A stretch of DNA of 64,000 bases from Micromonospora parathelypteridis (GCF_014201145.1 NZ_JACHDP010000001.1:3534001-3598000), one strand, 5' to 3'. Counted from the stretch's first letter, positions 55,214 to 63,771 are shown. Made by a program: numbers and translations. The notes: a model not told the origin generated them from the letters alone.

Positions 55214-56017
55214 TCACGCGCTGGCGGCGGCGCGGGTACGACGGTGCCGGCCGTACCACGCGATGCCGATGGCCACACCCACCCCGACCCCCAGGGCGGC
55301 CGCAGCCACCGGGACGGCGGGCCGCTCCCGCAGGCGGCGGCCCAGCGGGATCGGGTGCCGGAACTCCAGCACCGGCCACGCGTTCTCCGAGGCCAGTTTG
55401 CGCAGCTGCCGGTCCGGGTTGACCACGCTGGGATGGCCGACGCACTCCAGAAGCGGGCGATCGCTGTACGAGTCGGAGTAGGCGTACGAGTCGGCCAGGT
55501 CGTAGCCCCGGGCGGCAGCCAACTCGCCGACCGCCTCGACCTTGCTCGGACCGGCCGCGTAGAACTCGACCTCGCCGCTGTACCGGCCGTCCTGCACCGC
55601 CATCCGGGTGGCGATCACGTCGGTTACCCCGAGCAGCTCGCCGATCGGCCGGACCATCTCCTCGCCGGACGCCGAGACCAGCACCACGTCCCGCCCGGCC
55701 GCCTGGTGCTCCTCGATCAGGGCGGCGGCTTCGGCGTACACGTAGGGGTTGATCAGCTCGTGCAGTGTCTCCGCGACGATCTGGCGGACCTGCTCCACCT
55801 GCCAGCCCTTGCAGAGCGCAGCCAGGTAGTCCCGTGTTCGGGCCATGGTCTGCTCGTCGGTGCCGCCCAGCCGGAACATCAGCTGCGCGTACGCCGACTT
55901 GACCACGTCACGCCGGGTGATCAGCCCGTCCCGGTAGAACGGCCGACCAAACGCCAGGGCGCTCGACTTGGCGATGACGGTCTTGTCTAGATCGAAGAAA
56001 GCGGCACTTCGGCCCAC
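55214..56017 (-). CDS. HAD-IB family phosphatase with C-terminal membrane helix
   Basis: A 267-residue SerB-like HAD hydrolase. Motif I is FFDLDKTVI (Asp9, Asp11), motif II is the Ser in VLVSASGEEM, motif III is the Lys in GPSKVEAVGEL and motif IV is the Asp pair region of SYSDRPLL. A hydrophobic helix (about 238-256) follows, so the enzyme may be membrane-tethered. GTG 56017 start. Homologues sit beside ssd in mycobacteria. It is convergent with the Fic-like gene (9 bp). Substrate unknown; phospholipid or phosphoserine-like esters are possible. Confidence 0.88.
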   Translation of the reverse strand: MGRSAAFFDLDKTVIAKSSALAFGRPFYRDGLITRRDVVKSAYAQLMFRLGGTDEQTMARTRDYLAALCKGWQVEQVRQIVAETLHELINPYVYAEAAALIEEHQAAGRDVVLVSASGEEMVRPIGELLGVTDVIATRMAVQDGRYSGEVEFYAAGPSKVEAVGELAAARGYDLADSYAYSDSYSDRPLLECVGHPSVVNPDRQLRKLASENAWPVLEFRHPIPLGRRLRERPAVPVAAAALGVGVGVAIGIAWYGRHRRTRAAASA

Positions 56018-56214
56018 GGCGCGAAAGTCTAGCCGGATGGTCTATCGTCGGCGGGTGCCCGGGGTCAGGCCACCCCTCGGACCTGCGGGCTGGCACCACC
56101 AACTCCGCTCCGCGTGATCGTGATCACACTCTGCGAGGAGATTTTCGCAGTGAGTGGAGTCGGCACCACTCGACGTGACGGGCCCGCTCAGGCAGACTTA
56201 TCCGTACGACGAGC
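56018..56214. other. Intergenic leader between HAD gene and 6C RNA
   Basis: Nearly 200 bp between the HAD start and the RNA gene. It contains GTGATCGTGATCAC (56117-56130), a near-palindrome around GTGATC, and the sequence ACTTATCCGTACGAC just before the RNA, where the RNA promoter probably lies. No ORF. Confidence 0.45.
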
Positions 56215-56345
56215 CTTCACATCCTCGAAACAGACAGACTCTCAGCGGTTGCACCCCCCGTGACCGCTGAGTGGTTCGGCTCGACCCCCCCGGAGCCGAA
56301 CCTCCGACGACCCCCGTCTCCCCCCGACGGGGGTCGTCCCTTTCC
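56215..56345 (+). ncRNA. 6C RNA (three stem-loops with cytosine-rich loops)
   Basis: Three hairpins follow one another: CTCAGCGGT/ACCGCTGAG (56241-56271) with CCCCCC in its loop, GGTTCGGCTC/GAGCCGAACC (56273-56302) with seven C in its loop, and the terminator-like GACGACCCCCGTC/GACGGGGGTCGTC (56306-56338) with six C in its loop, followed by CCCTTTCC. Two hairpins with at least six unpaired C are the defining feature of the actinobacterial 6C RNA family. The place next to the HAD gene and ssd matches the mycobacterial homologue (B11). It probably regulates mRNAs by pairing its C-loops with G-rich ribosome sites. The exact 5' end is an estimate. Confidence 0.88.
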
Positions 56346-56359
56346 GCTGGCAGCGCAGG

Positions 56360-57619
56360 TCACGCCGCTTCTGATCCACCGCCAAGGCGACTCTTGAGCT
56401 TCTTTCCCAGATCCCAGGACGGATCCTGCATCTTCTCGACAAGGCAGGTGAGGCCGAAGGCGAGGGGCCAAGAGGCCGCGTGCCGGTATGTGGGTGGAAG
56501 AAGGTCGAGTGGATTCACCGCCGACCAGTCGAGAACTGGAGGCAGCCGTACGGCCGCCACGTCGCCCACAAAAGAACGCTCATCAGGTCGAATGGGTTTC
56601 CGCAGGATTTGATCTGCCGACTTGTTCAGCAGTGCGAGCCCGCAGAACTCCGGCATTGCCCCTCGGCTTATCCACCTGCCGTAGCCGATCACCTCGGCTT
56701 CGCCTTCGAAGTCTTCCTGCTCGAGGTGGCACTCCTCGCGGAGTTCCCTGAGCGCCCCGTTGAGGATCGTTCGTTGAAAACTGCCGGCCCCGCCGCCAGC
56801 CAGGTCACAAGGCTCCAGGGCGCCCGAGCCCGACGGGGCGACCAGGCCAGGGCTGCCGGCGACGTCGAGAGTCTGAGAGGCCAGCAGCAACTTGCCCTCG
56901 GTGGTGAACGCCAAGACGGACACGCCGACCACGTTCGCAAGTCTGCTGAGCGCAAGCTGTCGAAGGTGCCCTCGGCTATCGAAGATCAAACTGCGACCAC
57001 GAAGCAGTGGCTCCTGACGGCCAACCTCACCGACGTCGTAGGGGGACAGCAGGTTGGTCGAGACAAAGTGGTAGTAACGAACCGGGCGAAATATTGCAGG
57101 CATGTTCGGCGTAGTGGGAATATCCGCGTCCAGCCCCAGCGTCAAGCCATCAAATATCACCGAACGGCGCATGCGATGAGACAGGAACAACAATGAGAAC
57201 TGCTCGATATGAGGGTGGACGGTGAACGGCTCCTGGTTCACTTCCGCCTCGACCGGATGATTTTGGAGGAAGTCCGTTTCCGCAGCCATCCGGATGCCTA
57301 CGTCTCGAGGGGTGCGGACGACCTGACCGGACTTCTCGTATCGTGACAACAGGTCACGGTAATCATCCGCCTCCCGCCGCTGGAAGCGGATCTTCCGGGA
57401 TCGACGCACGTTCGAGAGTATCTCCATGCTGGATACAACGATGCCGGCGAGCGCGGCGACGACGCTGAGCGCAGTGGGCGGATCACTGAACGCAGTCGCC
57501 GCCCCAAGCGCGGTCAGGCAGACGCCCATGGCTGTGACCTGGTAACGGCGCATGCGCCTCCGGCCGATGTAGAGCCTCGCCGTCAACCGCCTCAGTGCGC
57601 TCCGCAAGAGTGCTCCCAC
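56360..57619 (-). CDS. Membrane-anchored Nudix-domain protein, probably acquired
   Basis: About 419 residues. Two hydrophobic segments (about 28-46 and 49-67) and a basic stretch are followed by an alpha/beta region of unknown type (about 110-220), then a Nudix-like domain (about 225-400) with the box GALRELREECHLE. The spacing before it (GSGALEPCDLAGGGAGS) is longer than usual. GTG 57619 is used (TTG 57625 is also open). Base composition is visibly lower in GC than the neighbours, with rare codons, and the gene splits the usual HAD-6C-ssd order, so it was probably acquired. The substrate is unknown; a nucleotide-derived signal or ADP-ribose compound is a guess. Confidence 0.7.
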   Translation of the reverse strand: MGALLRSALRRLTARLYIGRRRMRRYQVTAMGVCLTALGAATAFSDPPTALSVVAALAGIVVSSMEILSNVRRSRKIRFQRREADDYRDLLSRYEKSGQVVRTPRDVGIRMAAETDFLQNHPVEAEVNQEPFTVHPHIEQFSLLFLSHRMRRSVIFDGLTLGLDADIPTTPNMPAIFRPVRYYHFVSTNLLSPYDVGEVGRQEPLLRGRSLIFDSRGHLRQLALSRLANVVGVSVLAFTTEGKLLLASQTLDVAGSPGLVAPSGSGALEPCDLAGGGAGSFQRTILNGALRELREECHLEQEDFEGEAEVIGYGRWISRGAMPEFCGLALLNKSADQILRKPIRPDERSFVGDVAAVRLPPVLDWSAVNPLDLLPPTYRHAASWPLAFGLTCLVEKMQDPSWDLGKKLKSRLGGGSEAA

Positions 57620-57689
57620 CCCCAACGCCTTTCACAGCCCCAGGCGTGCCCGAGCGGCACAGCTAGATGGTCGGCGGTGATGTCAAGCA

Positions 57690-58322
57690 GTGGGAAAGCT
57701 GTCAGGGGTAATCATCGGCCCCAGCGCGACACAAGCCAGGGTGAGAGTCGCCGAGGCTATGGGGGTTCGGGTGGGTCCACCGGGAAAGCGGGACGAGGGC
57801 TGGTTCACCAGCCTCTACGCCGCCGAGTACGCGCACATCGTGAGGTACGGCCTGCGCCGACTCGCTGACGGCGATGCCTCAGCGGAGCTGGCTCAGGAGG
57901 TCTTCGTCGTGGCCTGGCGTCGGCGCGGCGAGGTGCCGGACCGCAGTCTGCCCTGGCTGTACGGGGTGGCCCGGCGCCTGTTGGCGAATCAGTGGCGGTC
58001 GCGCCGTGGCACTCCCGATTTGCTGCCGATCACCGAGGTCGACCTGGCGCGGATGGCTGGCTCGTCCGGTGCCGACGTGACCGTCGGGGTCGCTGACGTC
58101 CGGGCCGCACTCGCCGTCCTCAGCGAATTCGATCAGGAGATCCTCCGGCTGGTCGGCTGGGAGGAGTTGACGGTGTCCGAGGCGGCCAAGGTTCTTGGCT
58201 GCACCCGGGCGGCTGCGGCGGTGCGCCTGCACCGCGCCCGCCGCCGGCTCGCCGAAGCGATGTCGGACCGTCCCATTCACGCCCGGCGCCCGGTGTTGGT
58301 GACCACTCGGAAGGATCTGTGA
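57690..58322 (+). CDS. ECF-type sigma factor
   Basis: About 210 residues from GTG 57690; ATG 57759 (MGVRVGPPGKRDEGWF) is a plausible later start. Region 2 covers about residues 40-100 (SAELAQEVFVVAWRRRGEVPDRSLPWLYGVARRLLANQWR, named by its core) and region 4 about 140-195 (EELTVSEAAKVLGCTRAAAAVRLHRARRRL). The stop overlaps the next gene, a likely regulator of this factor. It is divergent from the Nudix gene with about 70 bp between them, which suggests shared control. Confidence 0.85.
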   Translation: MGKLSGVIIGPSATQARVRVAEAMGVRVGPPGKRDEGWFTSLYAAEYAHIVRYGLRRLADGDASAELAQEVFVVAWRRRGEVPDRSLPWLYGVARRLLANQWRSRRGTPDLLPITEVDLARMAGSSGADVTVGVADVRAALAVLSEFDQEILRLVGWEELTVSEAAKVLGCTRAAAAVRLHRARRRLAEAMSDRPIHARRPVLVTTRKDL

Positions 58323-59332
58323 TGTTCGGAGCAGAACGCACCCGTAATCTCCTCGGCCCGGTCGACCCGGCCCGGTCCGTCTCCGTCGCGCCGCCGCCGG
58401 TCTCGGCACGCGAACTGATCGACCGTGCCGGCGGCACCGAAATGGTCGCCGGGCGCCGTCGCGTACGCCCGTCGCGTCGCCTGGTCCTGACGGCCGGGAC
58501 GTTGGCGGTCGCGGCCGGCGCCGTGGCGGTCCTCCAGCCTTTCGACGGGCCGGCACCGGACGCACCGGGCGGGCCCGGCAACTCGGCGGGACTGGTCCTC
58601 GTGCCGGTCGCCTACCAGTTCGACGCGGACCCGCCGGAGGCTGGCCCGCAGCTTCGCGCCCTGGCCGACAAGATCAAGGACGCGGAGTACGACCACCGCG
58701 GCGGGCGCTACATGTATCACCACACGAAGCTGTGGGGCGACCCGGTGATGACCTCGGCCGACGGCCGTCACCACGTCGCCTTCGCTAGCGAGTCGAAGCT
58801 CTGGCAGGCCGCCGACGGGACCGGTAACCAGATCAGGACCCAACTGGAGCCGCAGTACCCCGACCAGGAGTCTCGGGACTACTGGCAGCGCGAGAGCATT
58901 GGGCGACCAGCAGCCACCGGCACTCCCGCACCGGCCGTCACTCCGCTGTCGCCCGAGGAGCTCAGGCCGCTGTCGGCCGACCCGTCGGAGCTGCGGGAGC
59001 GGCTGAAGGTCGAGTACGGCGCGGGGGCGGCGAGCAAGTGGGTCGGCACGCTCTACGGGCAGTACGTCGTGCCGCGTGCGACCCGAGCTGCGGTCCTGCG
59101 GGTCCTCGCCGACGTGCCCGGCTTCCGCTGGCGGGGACAGGTCACGGACCGTGCCGGCCGCAATGGAGTCGCCGTCACCTTCGACGACCGCGAACACGAC
59201 CAGCAATCTCTTCTGATCTTCGATCCGAAGACGGGCGAATTGCTCGCCCATGAGCTGTTGACGCTGTCGCCCGTGCGGATCAGCTCGTACGAGGTGATCC
59301 TCGATGTCGCCTGGACAAATCAGCCCGGCTGA
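58319..59332 (+). CDS. CU044_5270-like membrane protein, putative anti-sigma partner
   Basis: A 336-337-residue protein (GTG 58319 or ATG 58322) that overlaps the sigma gene. The first 45 residues are cytoplasmic and basic, a single transmembrane helix lies at about 53-72, and the rest is extracytoplasmic with segments such as RYMYHHTKLWGD and KVEYGAGAASKWVGTLYGQYVVP, typical of the CU044_5270 family. These proteins are commonly encoded beside ECF sigma factors and are thought to regulate them. No zinc finger was seen. The C-terminal YEVILDVAW is also conserved in the family. Confidence 0.78.
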   Translation: MMFGAERTRNLLGPVDPARSVSVAPPPVSARELIDRAGGTEMVAGRRRVRPSRRLVLTAGTLAVAAGAVAVLQPFDGPAPDAPGGPGNSAGLVLVPVAYQFDADPPEAGPQLRALADKIKDAEYDHRGGRYMYHHTKLWGDPVMTSADGRHHVAFASESKLWQAADGTGNQIRTQLEPQYPDQESRDYWQRESIGRPAATGTPAPAVTPLSPEELRPLSADPSELRERLKVEYGAGAASKWVGTLYGQYVVPRATRAAVLRVLADVPGFRWRGQVTDRAGRNGVAVTFDDREHDQQSLLIFDPKTGELLAHELLTLSPVRISSYEVILDVAWTNQPG

Positions 59333-59342
59333 CCATCGACGT

Positions 59343-59373
59343 GCGGGGCCGTTCCTTTCGGGAGCGGCCCCGC
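59343..59373 (+). terminator. Terminator after the sigma/anti-sigma pair
   Basis: GCGGGGCCGTTCC (59343-59355) pairs with GGAGCGGCCCCGC (59361-59373) with one T-G pair, loop TTTCG, followed by TGTTCTT. Confidence 0.75.
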
Positions 59374-59443
59374 TGTTCTTCCCGCAGCTGCGCTAGCTGT
59401 GAAGTTGCCCGCGCCCGTAGCAGATCAACTGCCTTCGCGGGCG

Positions 59444-59471
59444 TTATCCACAGCCCACCAAGTTGTCCACA
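59444..59471 (+). promoter_or_regulatory. Two DnaA-box sequences upstream of ssd
   Basis: TTATCCACA (59444-59452), a perfect consensus DnaA box, and TTGTCCACA (59463-59471), the form common in actinobacterial origins, lie in the same orientation 19 bp apart. They are 80-110 bp before ssd, a gene linked to septum placement. Control of this operon by DnaA is inference. Confidence 0.5.
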
Positions 59472-59552
59472 GGCGGCGACATCGGGGCGGTCTGCGGGGC
59501 GGTTTCCGAGCAGGGTCGGCGGCACACCAGAGCCCGACCGCTGGAGGCCGCG

Positions 59553-60656
59553 ATGCCATCCCGTACCTCGGTTCCGCCGATCCGCCGGCTTCCGCTGGTC
59601 GTCACCGGCGACGACGATCTGCTCGACGATGTGCTCCGGCTCGCCGCTGCCGGCGGCACCGAGGTGGAGCTCGCCGCCGACCCAGCGGCCGCCCGTACCC
59701 GCTGGCAACCCGCGCCGCTGGTGTTGCTCGGCGCCGACCAGGCGCAGTCGTGCCTGCGTGCCCGGATGCCGCGGCGGCCCCGGCTGGTGCTGGTCGGCCG
59801 AGCCGGTCAGTTCGACCCCGGCTGGCAGATCGCCGAGCTGATCGGGGCTGAGCATGTCGCCATGCTGCCCGCCGCGGAGCCGTGGTTGGTGGATCGGTTC
59901 GCCGAGCACGGACCGGACCGTTTGGACGGCGTCGGCGCCCGGGTCGTCGCGGTGTTCGGTGGTCGGGGCGGTGCAGGCGCGAGTGTGCTCGCCGGGGGTC
60001 TTGCCGTGACCGCCGCCCGGGCCCGGTTGCGCACTCTGCTGGTCGACGCCGACCCGCTCGGTGGGGGCCTCGACCTCGTGCTGGGCTGGGAGCAGTTGGA
60101 AGGCTTGCGTTGGCCGTCGCTCACCGGTGCCGACGGGCGGGTGGACGCACCTGCGCTGGTGCAGGCCCTGCCCAGCCGGGGTGACCTGGTGGTCCTCTCC
60201 TGGGACCGTGGCGAGATGCTGGCGCTGCCGGCGGCGGCGATGGCGGCGACGGTGGACGCCGCCCGGCGCGGGCGGGACTTCGTGGTGGTCGACCTGCCCC
60301 GCCAGTTGGACGACGCGGCCGTGGTGGCGTTGCAGGCTAGCGACCAGGCGTTCGTCGTCGTCCCCGCCGAGTTGCGTGCCACTGCTGCGGCCGCTCGGGT
60401 GGTGGCCGCAGCCGCCCCGCACTGCGCTGCGCTCTCGGTTGTGGTGCGCGGCCCCGCTCCGGGCCGGCTGCGCGCCACCGAGGTGGCACGGGCGCTCGGG
60501 CTTCCCCTGGCCGGCACGCTACGCCCCGAGCCGGGGCTCTGCCGTGGGCTCGAACGCGGCGAGGCGCCGGCCGCCGCGGGCAAGGGTCCATTGGCGGCCC
60601 TCTGCCAACGGATCGTCACCGACCTGACCGGCGTGCCCGTGACGGGTGTGGCATGA
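59553..60656 (+). CDS. ssd: Septum site-determining protein Ssd (MinD/CpaE-like)
   Basis: A 367-residue protein with an N-terminal receiver-like region (about 10-110) and a C-terminal MinD/ParA-like ATPase domain (about 125-340). The Walker A region reads VFGGRGGAGAS, lacking the usual Lys-Thr/Ser pair, as in known Ssd proteins; DADPLGGGLD follows in the Walker A' position. ATG 59553 is five bases after GGAGG; the frame opening at 59463 lies on the DnaA box. It heads the tad operon and may place the pilus apparatus or affect septation, as reported for the mycobacterial homologue. Confidence 0.87.
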   Translation: MPSRTSVPPIRRLPLVVTGDDDLLDDVLRLAAAGGTEVELAADPAAARTRWQPAPLVLLGADQAQSCLRARMPRRPRLVLVGRAGQFDPGWQIAELIGAEHVAMLPAAEPWLVDRFAEHGPDRLDGVGARVVAVFGGRGGAGASVLAGGLAVTAARARLRTLLVDADPLGGGLDLVLGWEQLEGLRWPSLTGADGRVDAPALVQALPSRGDLVVLSWDRGEMLALPAAAMAATVDAARRGRDFVVVDLPRQLDDAAVVALQASDQAFVVVPAELRATAAAARVVAAAAPHCAALSVVVRGPAPGRLRATEVARALGLPLAGTLRPEPGLCRGLERGEAPAAAGKGPLAALCQRIVTDLTGVPVTGVA

Positions 60657-61864
60657 CCGGCCGTCCTGAGGACGGCACCCTCGCCGCCCGGGTGCGGCAG
60701 CGGATCGCCGCCGCCACGACCCCGGTGACACCGGCGGCGATCGTGTCCGCGGTACGGGCCGAGCCAACCGCCGTGGTGCTCGGTGACACCGCCGTTCTGC
60801 GGATCGCCGACCGGGTGCACGACGATCTCGTCGGCGCCGGGCCGCTGGCCCCGCTGCTCGCCGATCCGGAGGTCACCGACGTCCTCGTCAACGGGACCCG
60901 GGTTTGGGTCGACCGTGGTTCGGGGCTGCAGCAGGTCGCGGTCCCGGTTGGCTCGATGGAGGACGTGCGCCGGTTGGCGCAGCGACTGATCGCCAGCGCC
61001 GGCCGGCGGCTCGACGACGGTTCCCCGTACGCGGACGCCCGGCTCCCCGACGGCACCCGGCTGCACGCTGTGCTGCCGCCGGTGGCGACCGAGGGTCCCT
61101 ACCTGTCCCTGCGGACCTTCCGGCACCGGCCGTTCACGCTCGACGAGTTGGTGCGTCACGGGACCGTGCCGCGGCCGGTGGCACCGCTGCTCTCCGCGGT
61201 CGTCGCTGCCCGACTGGCCTATCTGGTGACGGGGGGCACGGGGTCGGGCAAGACGACCCTCCTCAACACGCTGCTGGGGATGGTGCCGGCCACGGAGCGG
61301 ATCGTGCTGGTGGAGGACGCCGCCGAGTTGCGCCCGGGGCACCCGCACGTGGTGGGGCTCCAGGCGCGTACCGCCAATGTGGAGGGCTCCGGCGTCGTCA
61401 ACCTCGGTGACCTGGTCCGGCAGGCGTTGCGGATGCGCCCGGACCGGCTGGTGGTCGGGGAGTGCCGGGGCGGTGAGGTGGTCGACCTGCTGGCCGCGCT
61501 CAACACCGGCCACGACGGGGGCGCTGGCACGCTGCACGCCAACACCCCGTCCGACGTGCCGGCCCGGCTGGAGGCGTTGGGCATGCTGGGTGGGCTGCCC
61601 CGCGCCGCGCTGCACGCCCAGGTGGCTGCCGCGTTGCAGGTGCTGTTCCAGGTGCGACGTGGCGACCGGGGACGCGTCCTGGAGTCGGTCTGCCTGCTGC
61701 TGCCCGAAGGGCCCGAACGGCTGGTGACCGTGGTGCCCGCCTGGGTACGCGGCAGCGGGCTCGGGCTGGCCGCCCGTGCACTCGGGGCGTTGCTACGGCA
61801 GCGTGGGGTGGCGGTGCCGCCGATCCTCAGCGAGCCGTGGCCCGGATCGGCAGGCCCGGCATGA
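60653..61864 (+). CDS. tadA: TadA/CpaF family pilus-assembly ATPase
   Basis: A 403-residue secretion ATPase of the VirB11/CpaF family that powers Tad-type pilus assembly. It has an N-terminal helical domain, a Walker A GGTGSGKTT (near residue 196), an Asp box VLVEDAAEL, the Walker B region RPDRLVVGECRGGE and the His-box HANTPSD. ATG 60653 overlaps ssd and its stop overlaps tadB. Confidence 0.93.
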   Translation: MTGRPEDGTLAARVRQRIAAATTPVTPAAIVSAVRAEPTAVVLGDTAVLRIADRVHDDLVGAGPLAPLLADPEVTDVLVNGTRVWVDRGSGLQQVAVPVGSMEDVRRLAQRLIASAGRRLDDGSPYADARLPDGTRLHAVLPPVATEGPYLSLRTFRHRPFTLDELVRHGTVPRPVAPLLSAVVAARLAYLVTGGTGSGKTTLLNTLLGMVPATERIVLVEDAAELRPGHPHVVGLQARTANVEGSGVVNLGDLVRQALRMRPDRLVVGECRGGEVVDLLAALNTGHDGGAGTLHANTPSDVPARLEALGMLGGLPRAALHAQVAAALQVLFQVRRGDRGRVLESVCLLLPEGPERLVTVVPAWVRGSGLGLAARALGALLRQRGVAVPPILSEPWPGSAGPA

Positions 61865-63111
61865 CCGGCGGAACGATGCTGGTGGCGGCGCTGCTCCTGA
61901 CCGCTGCCGCCCTGGTGGCGTGGCCCGTGCAGAGCATCCGGGCCCGCCGACGCCGGGTGCTGACGACGGGACGCGGGGGTGGCGGCGCCGATCCCGATGA
62001 CGCCCTGGTGGAGTGGATCCGGGAACTCGGCCGCACGCCGGACGGACCGACCGACGGGCCCGGCGACCTGCCGGCCCCGGGGCACCCGGCCGGCGTCGCG
62101 TACCAGCCGCGAACCAGTGCGGGTTCGATCGGGAGTCGGACCGCGCTCGGTTGGCCCAGCCGGGACGTCACCGGCAGTCCGAGCTGGCTCGGGGTGGCGG
62201 GCGGGTCGGTGGGGTCGACCCGTCCGGCAGGCCCGAAGCGCCCGCCGGACCGTCGGGATTCCCGGCGCCCGGCCGGCACCGCCAGGCCGGAGGCCACGAC
62301 CGTGGACGCAGGGCCGCATGGTGGCGGCTCCGTGGCCGTGATCGCGATCGACGGTAGCGATGTCGAGGTGGACCGTCCGGACGACACGACCGGCGTGGCA
62401 ACGGCTGAGGGGCGCGGGGACGTCGTCCGCGGTGACGACCGGTTCGTCGGCGCAGTCGACCTGACGGCCGCCGGGCCGAGCGCGGGTTCGTCGGGACGGG
62501 TCTCGCGGTCGACGAGGCGTGTGCTGCCGCTGGTCGGTGTGCTGGGAGGCGGAATCGGTGCCGTGGTCGGTGGCCCGGTGGCTGCGGTCGCGGTAGGCGG
62601 GTACGGCGCACTGGCCGTACGGGCTGTGCTGCGCTGGCGACTGAACCGGACCGCCGAACGAAACCGCCGACGTGGGCTGGACGAGCTGTGTGGCCTCGCG
62701 GCGGATCTCCGGGCCGGCCTACCCGTTCAGCACGCGCTCGAGGCCGCCGCCGTCGGGCGGGACGGGTCGGACCGGCTGCGCCGCCTGACCTCGGCCGCGG
62801 TGCGACTGGCCGACCGGACCGGTGCGCCGCTGGCCGAACTCGTCGAGCGGATCGAGGCGGACGCTCGGGCGACCGACCGGGGTCAGGCCGCCGCGGCGGC
62901 CCAGGCGGCCGGCGCCCGGGCCACGGCCTGGTTGCTGGCGGCGCTGCCGGTCGGCGGGATCGGCCTCGGGTACGGGATTGGCGTCGACCCCGTGGCGGTG
63001 CTCCTGCACAGCACGGTCGGCGGAGCGTGTGCGGTTGTCGCGGTCGCCCTGCAGGTCGTGGGCCTTCTCTGGGCGGAACGGCTGGGTGCGACGCCGGGGC
63101 GGGCCGGATGA
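61861..63111 (+). CDS. tadB: TadB-like inner-membrane protein with long N-terminal linker
   Basis: A 416-residue T2SSF-domain membrane protein of the Tad system. After one helix (about 5-22) comes an unusual 180-residue Gly/Pro/Arg/Asp-rich linker (about 30-215); family members usually have about 300 residues and no such insert. Two helices at about 220-255, then the T2SSF core (LDELCGLAADLRAGLPVQHALEAA) and a final helix pair (about 355-415) follow. ATG 61861 overlaps tadA. Confidence 0.88.
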   Translation: MTGGTMLVAALLLTAAALVAWPVQSIRARRRRVLTTGRGGGGADPDDALVEWIRELGRTPDGPTDGPGDLPAPGHPAGVAYQPRTSAGSIGSRTALGWPSRDVTGSPSWLGVAGGSVGSTRPAGPKRPPDRRDSRRPAGTARPEATTVDAGPHGGGSVAVIAIDGSDVEVDRPDDTTGVATAEGRGDVVRGDDRFVGAVDLTAAGPSAGSSGRVSRSTRRVLPLVGVLGGGIGAVVGGPVAAVAVGGYGALAVRAVLRWRLNRTAERNRRRGLDELCGLAADLRAGLPVQHALEAAAVGRDGSDRLRRLTSAAVRLADRTGAPLAELVERIEADARATDRGQAAAAAQAAGARATAWLLAALPVGGIGLGYGIGVDPVAVLLHSTVGGACAVVAVALQVVGLLWAERLGATPGRAG

Positions 63112-63749
63112 TGTCGCGGGGTCCAGCGAGCCGGCGTAGCCCAGCCGGTCGGCGGCGGCCGGACGCGATCCGGCTCGCCGCGGCGCTGGGCGGGCTCGCT
63201 GTGGCCGTGGTCGTGGAGGGCTGGCTCGGGCTGCTCGGTGCGGTCCCGGCCGCGTTCCTGCTGGATGTCCTGCTGCGGCGGATCGAGCCGCCGGGCGTAC
63301 GCAGACGGCGGCTTCAGGAGGCCGTCGACCTGCCACTCGCTGTCGACCTGTTGGCCGCCGCGATGCGGGCGGGCGCCCCGGTGGATCGCTCGGTGCTGGC
63401 CGTCGCCGAGGCGTTGGACGGGCCGCTCGCCGGCCGGCTGGTCCGGGTCGGTCGCACGCTGCTGCTCGGCGGTGGCCCGGCCGAGGCGTGGTCCGCGCTG
63501 GACGGGGTGCCCGGCGCGGAGCGCCTGACCGCAGCGGCGTTGCGCTCGGCCAACAGTGGTGCCGCCCTGGCCGGTGCACTGACCCGGCTCGCTGACGACC
63601 TGCGCGCCGACCGGGCCACCGCTGCCGAGGCGTCGGCCCGCCGGGCGGGCGTGCTCATCGTCCTGCCGCTGGGGCTCTGCTTCCTGCCGGCGTTCATTCT
63701 CGCCGGCCTGGTGCCGGTGATCGTCGCCGTCCTCGGCGATGTGCTCTGA
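63108..63749 (+). CDS. tadC: TadC-like inner-membrane protein
   Basis: A 213-residue second T2SSF protein. Hydrophobic segments lie at about 24-60 and 180-210, with the T2SSF core between (LAVDLLAAAMRAGAPVDRSVLAVAEAL). ATG 63108 overlaps the tadB stop. It pairs with TadB to form the pilus platform. The short basic N-terminus (RRSPAGRRRPD) is unremarkable. Confidence 0.9.
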   Translation: MMSRGPASRRSPAGRRRPDAIRLAAALGGLAVAVVVEGWLGLLGAVPAAFLLDVLLRRIEPPGVRRRRLQEAVDLPLAVDLLAAAMRAGAPVDRSVLAVAEALDGPLAGRLVRVGRTLLLGGGPAEAWSALDGVPGAERLTAAALRSANSGAALAGALTRLADDLRADRATAAEASARRAGVLIVLPLGLCFLPAFILAGLVPVIVAVLGDVL

Positions 63750-63771
63750 TCCATCGAGAAGGGAAACAGCC

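Noticed and set aside
56241..56338. Three hairpins as simple tandem terminators of the convergent genes
   Set aside because: All three loops carry runs of six or more C, and the position matches a known RNA family, so a structured RNA explains them better.
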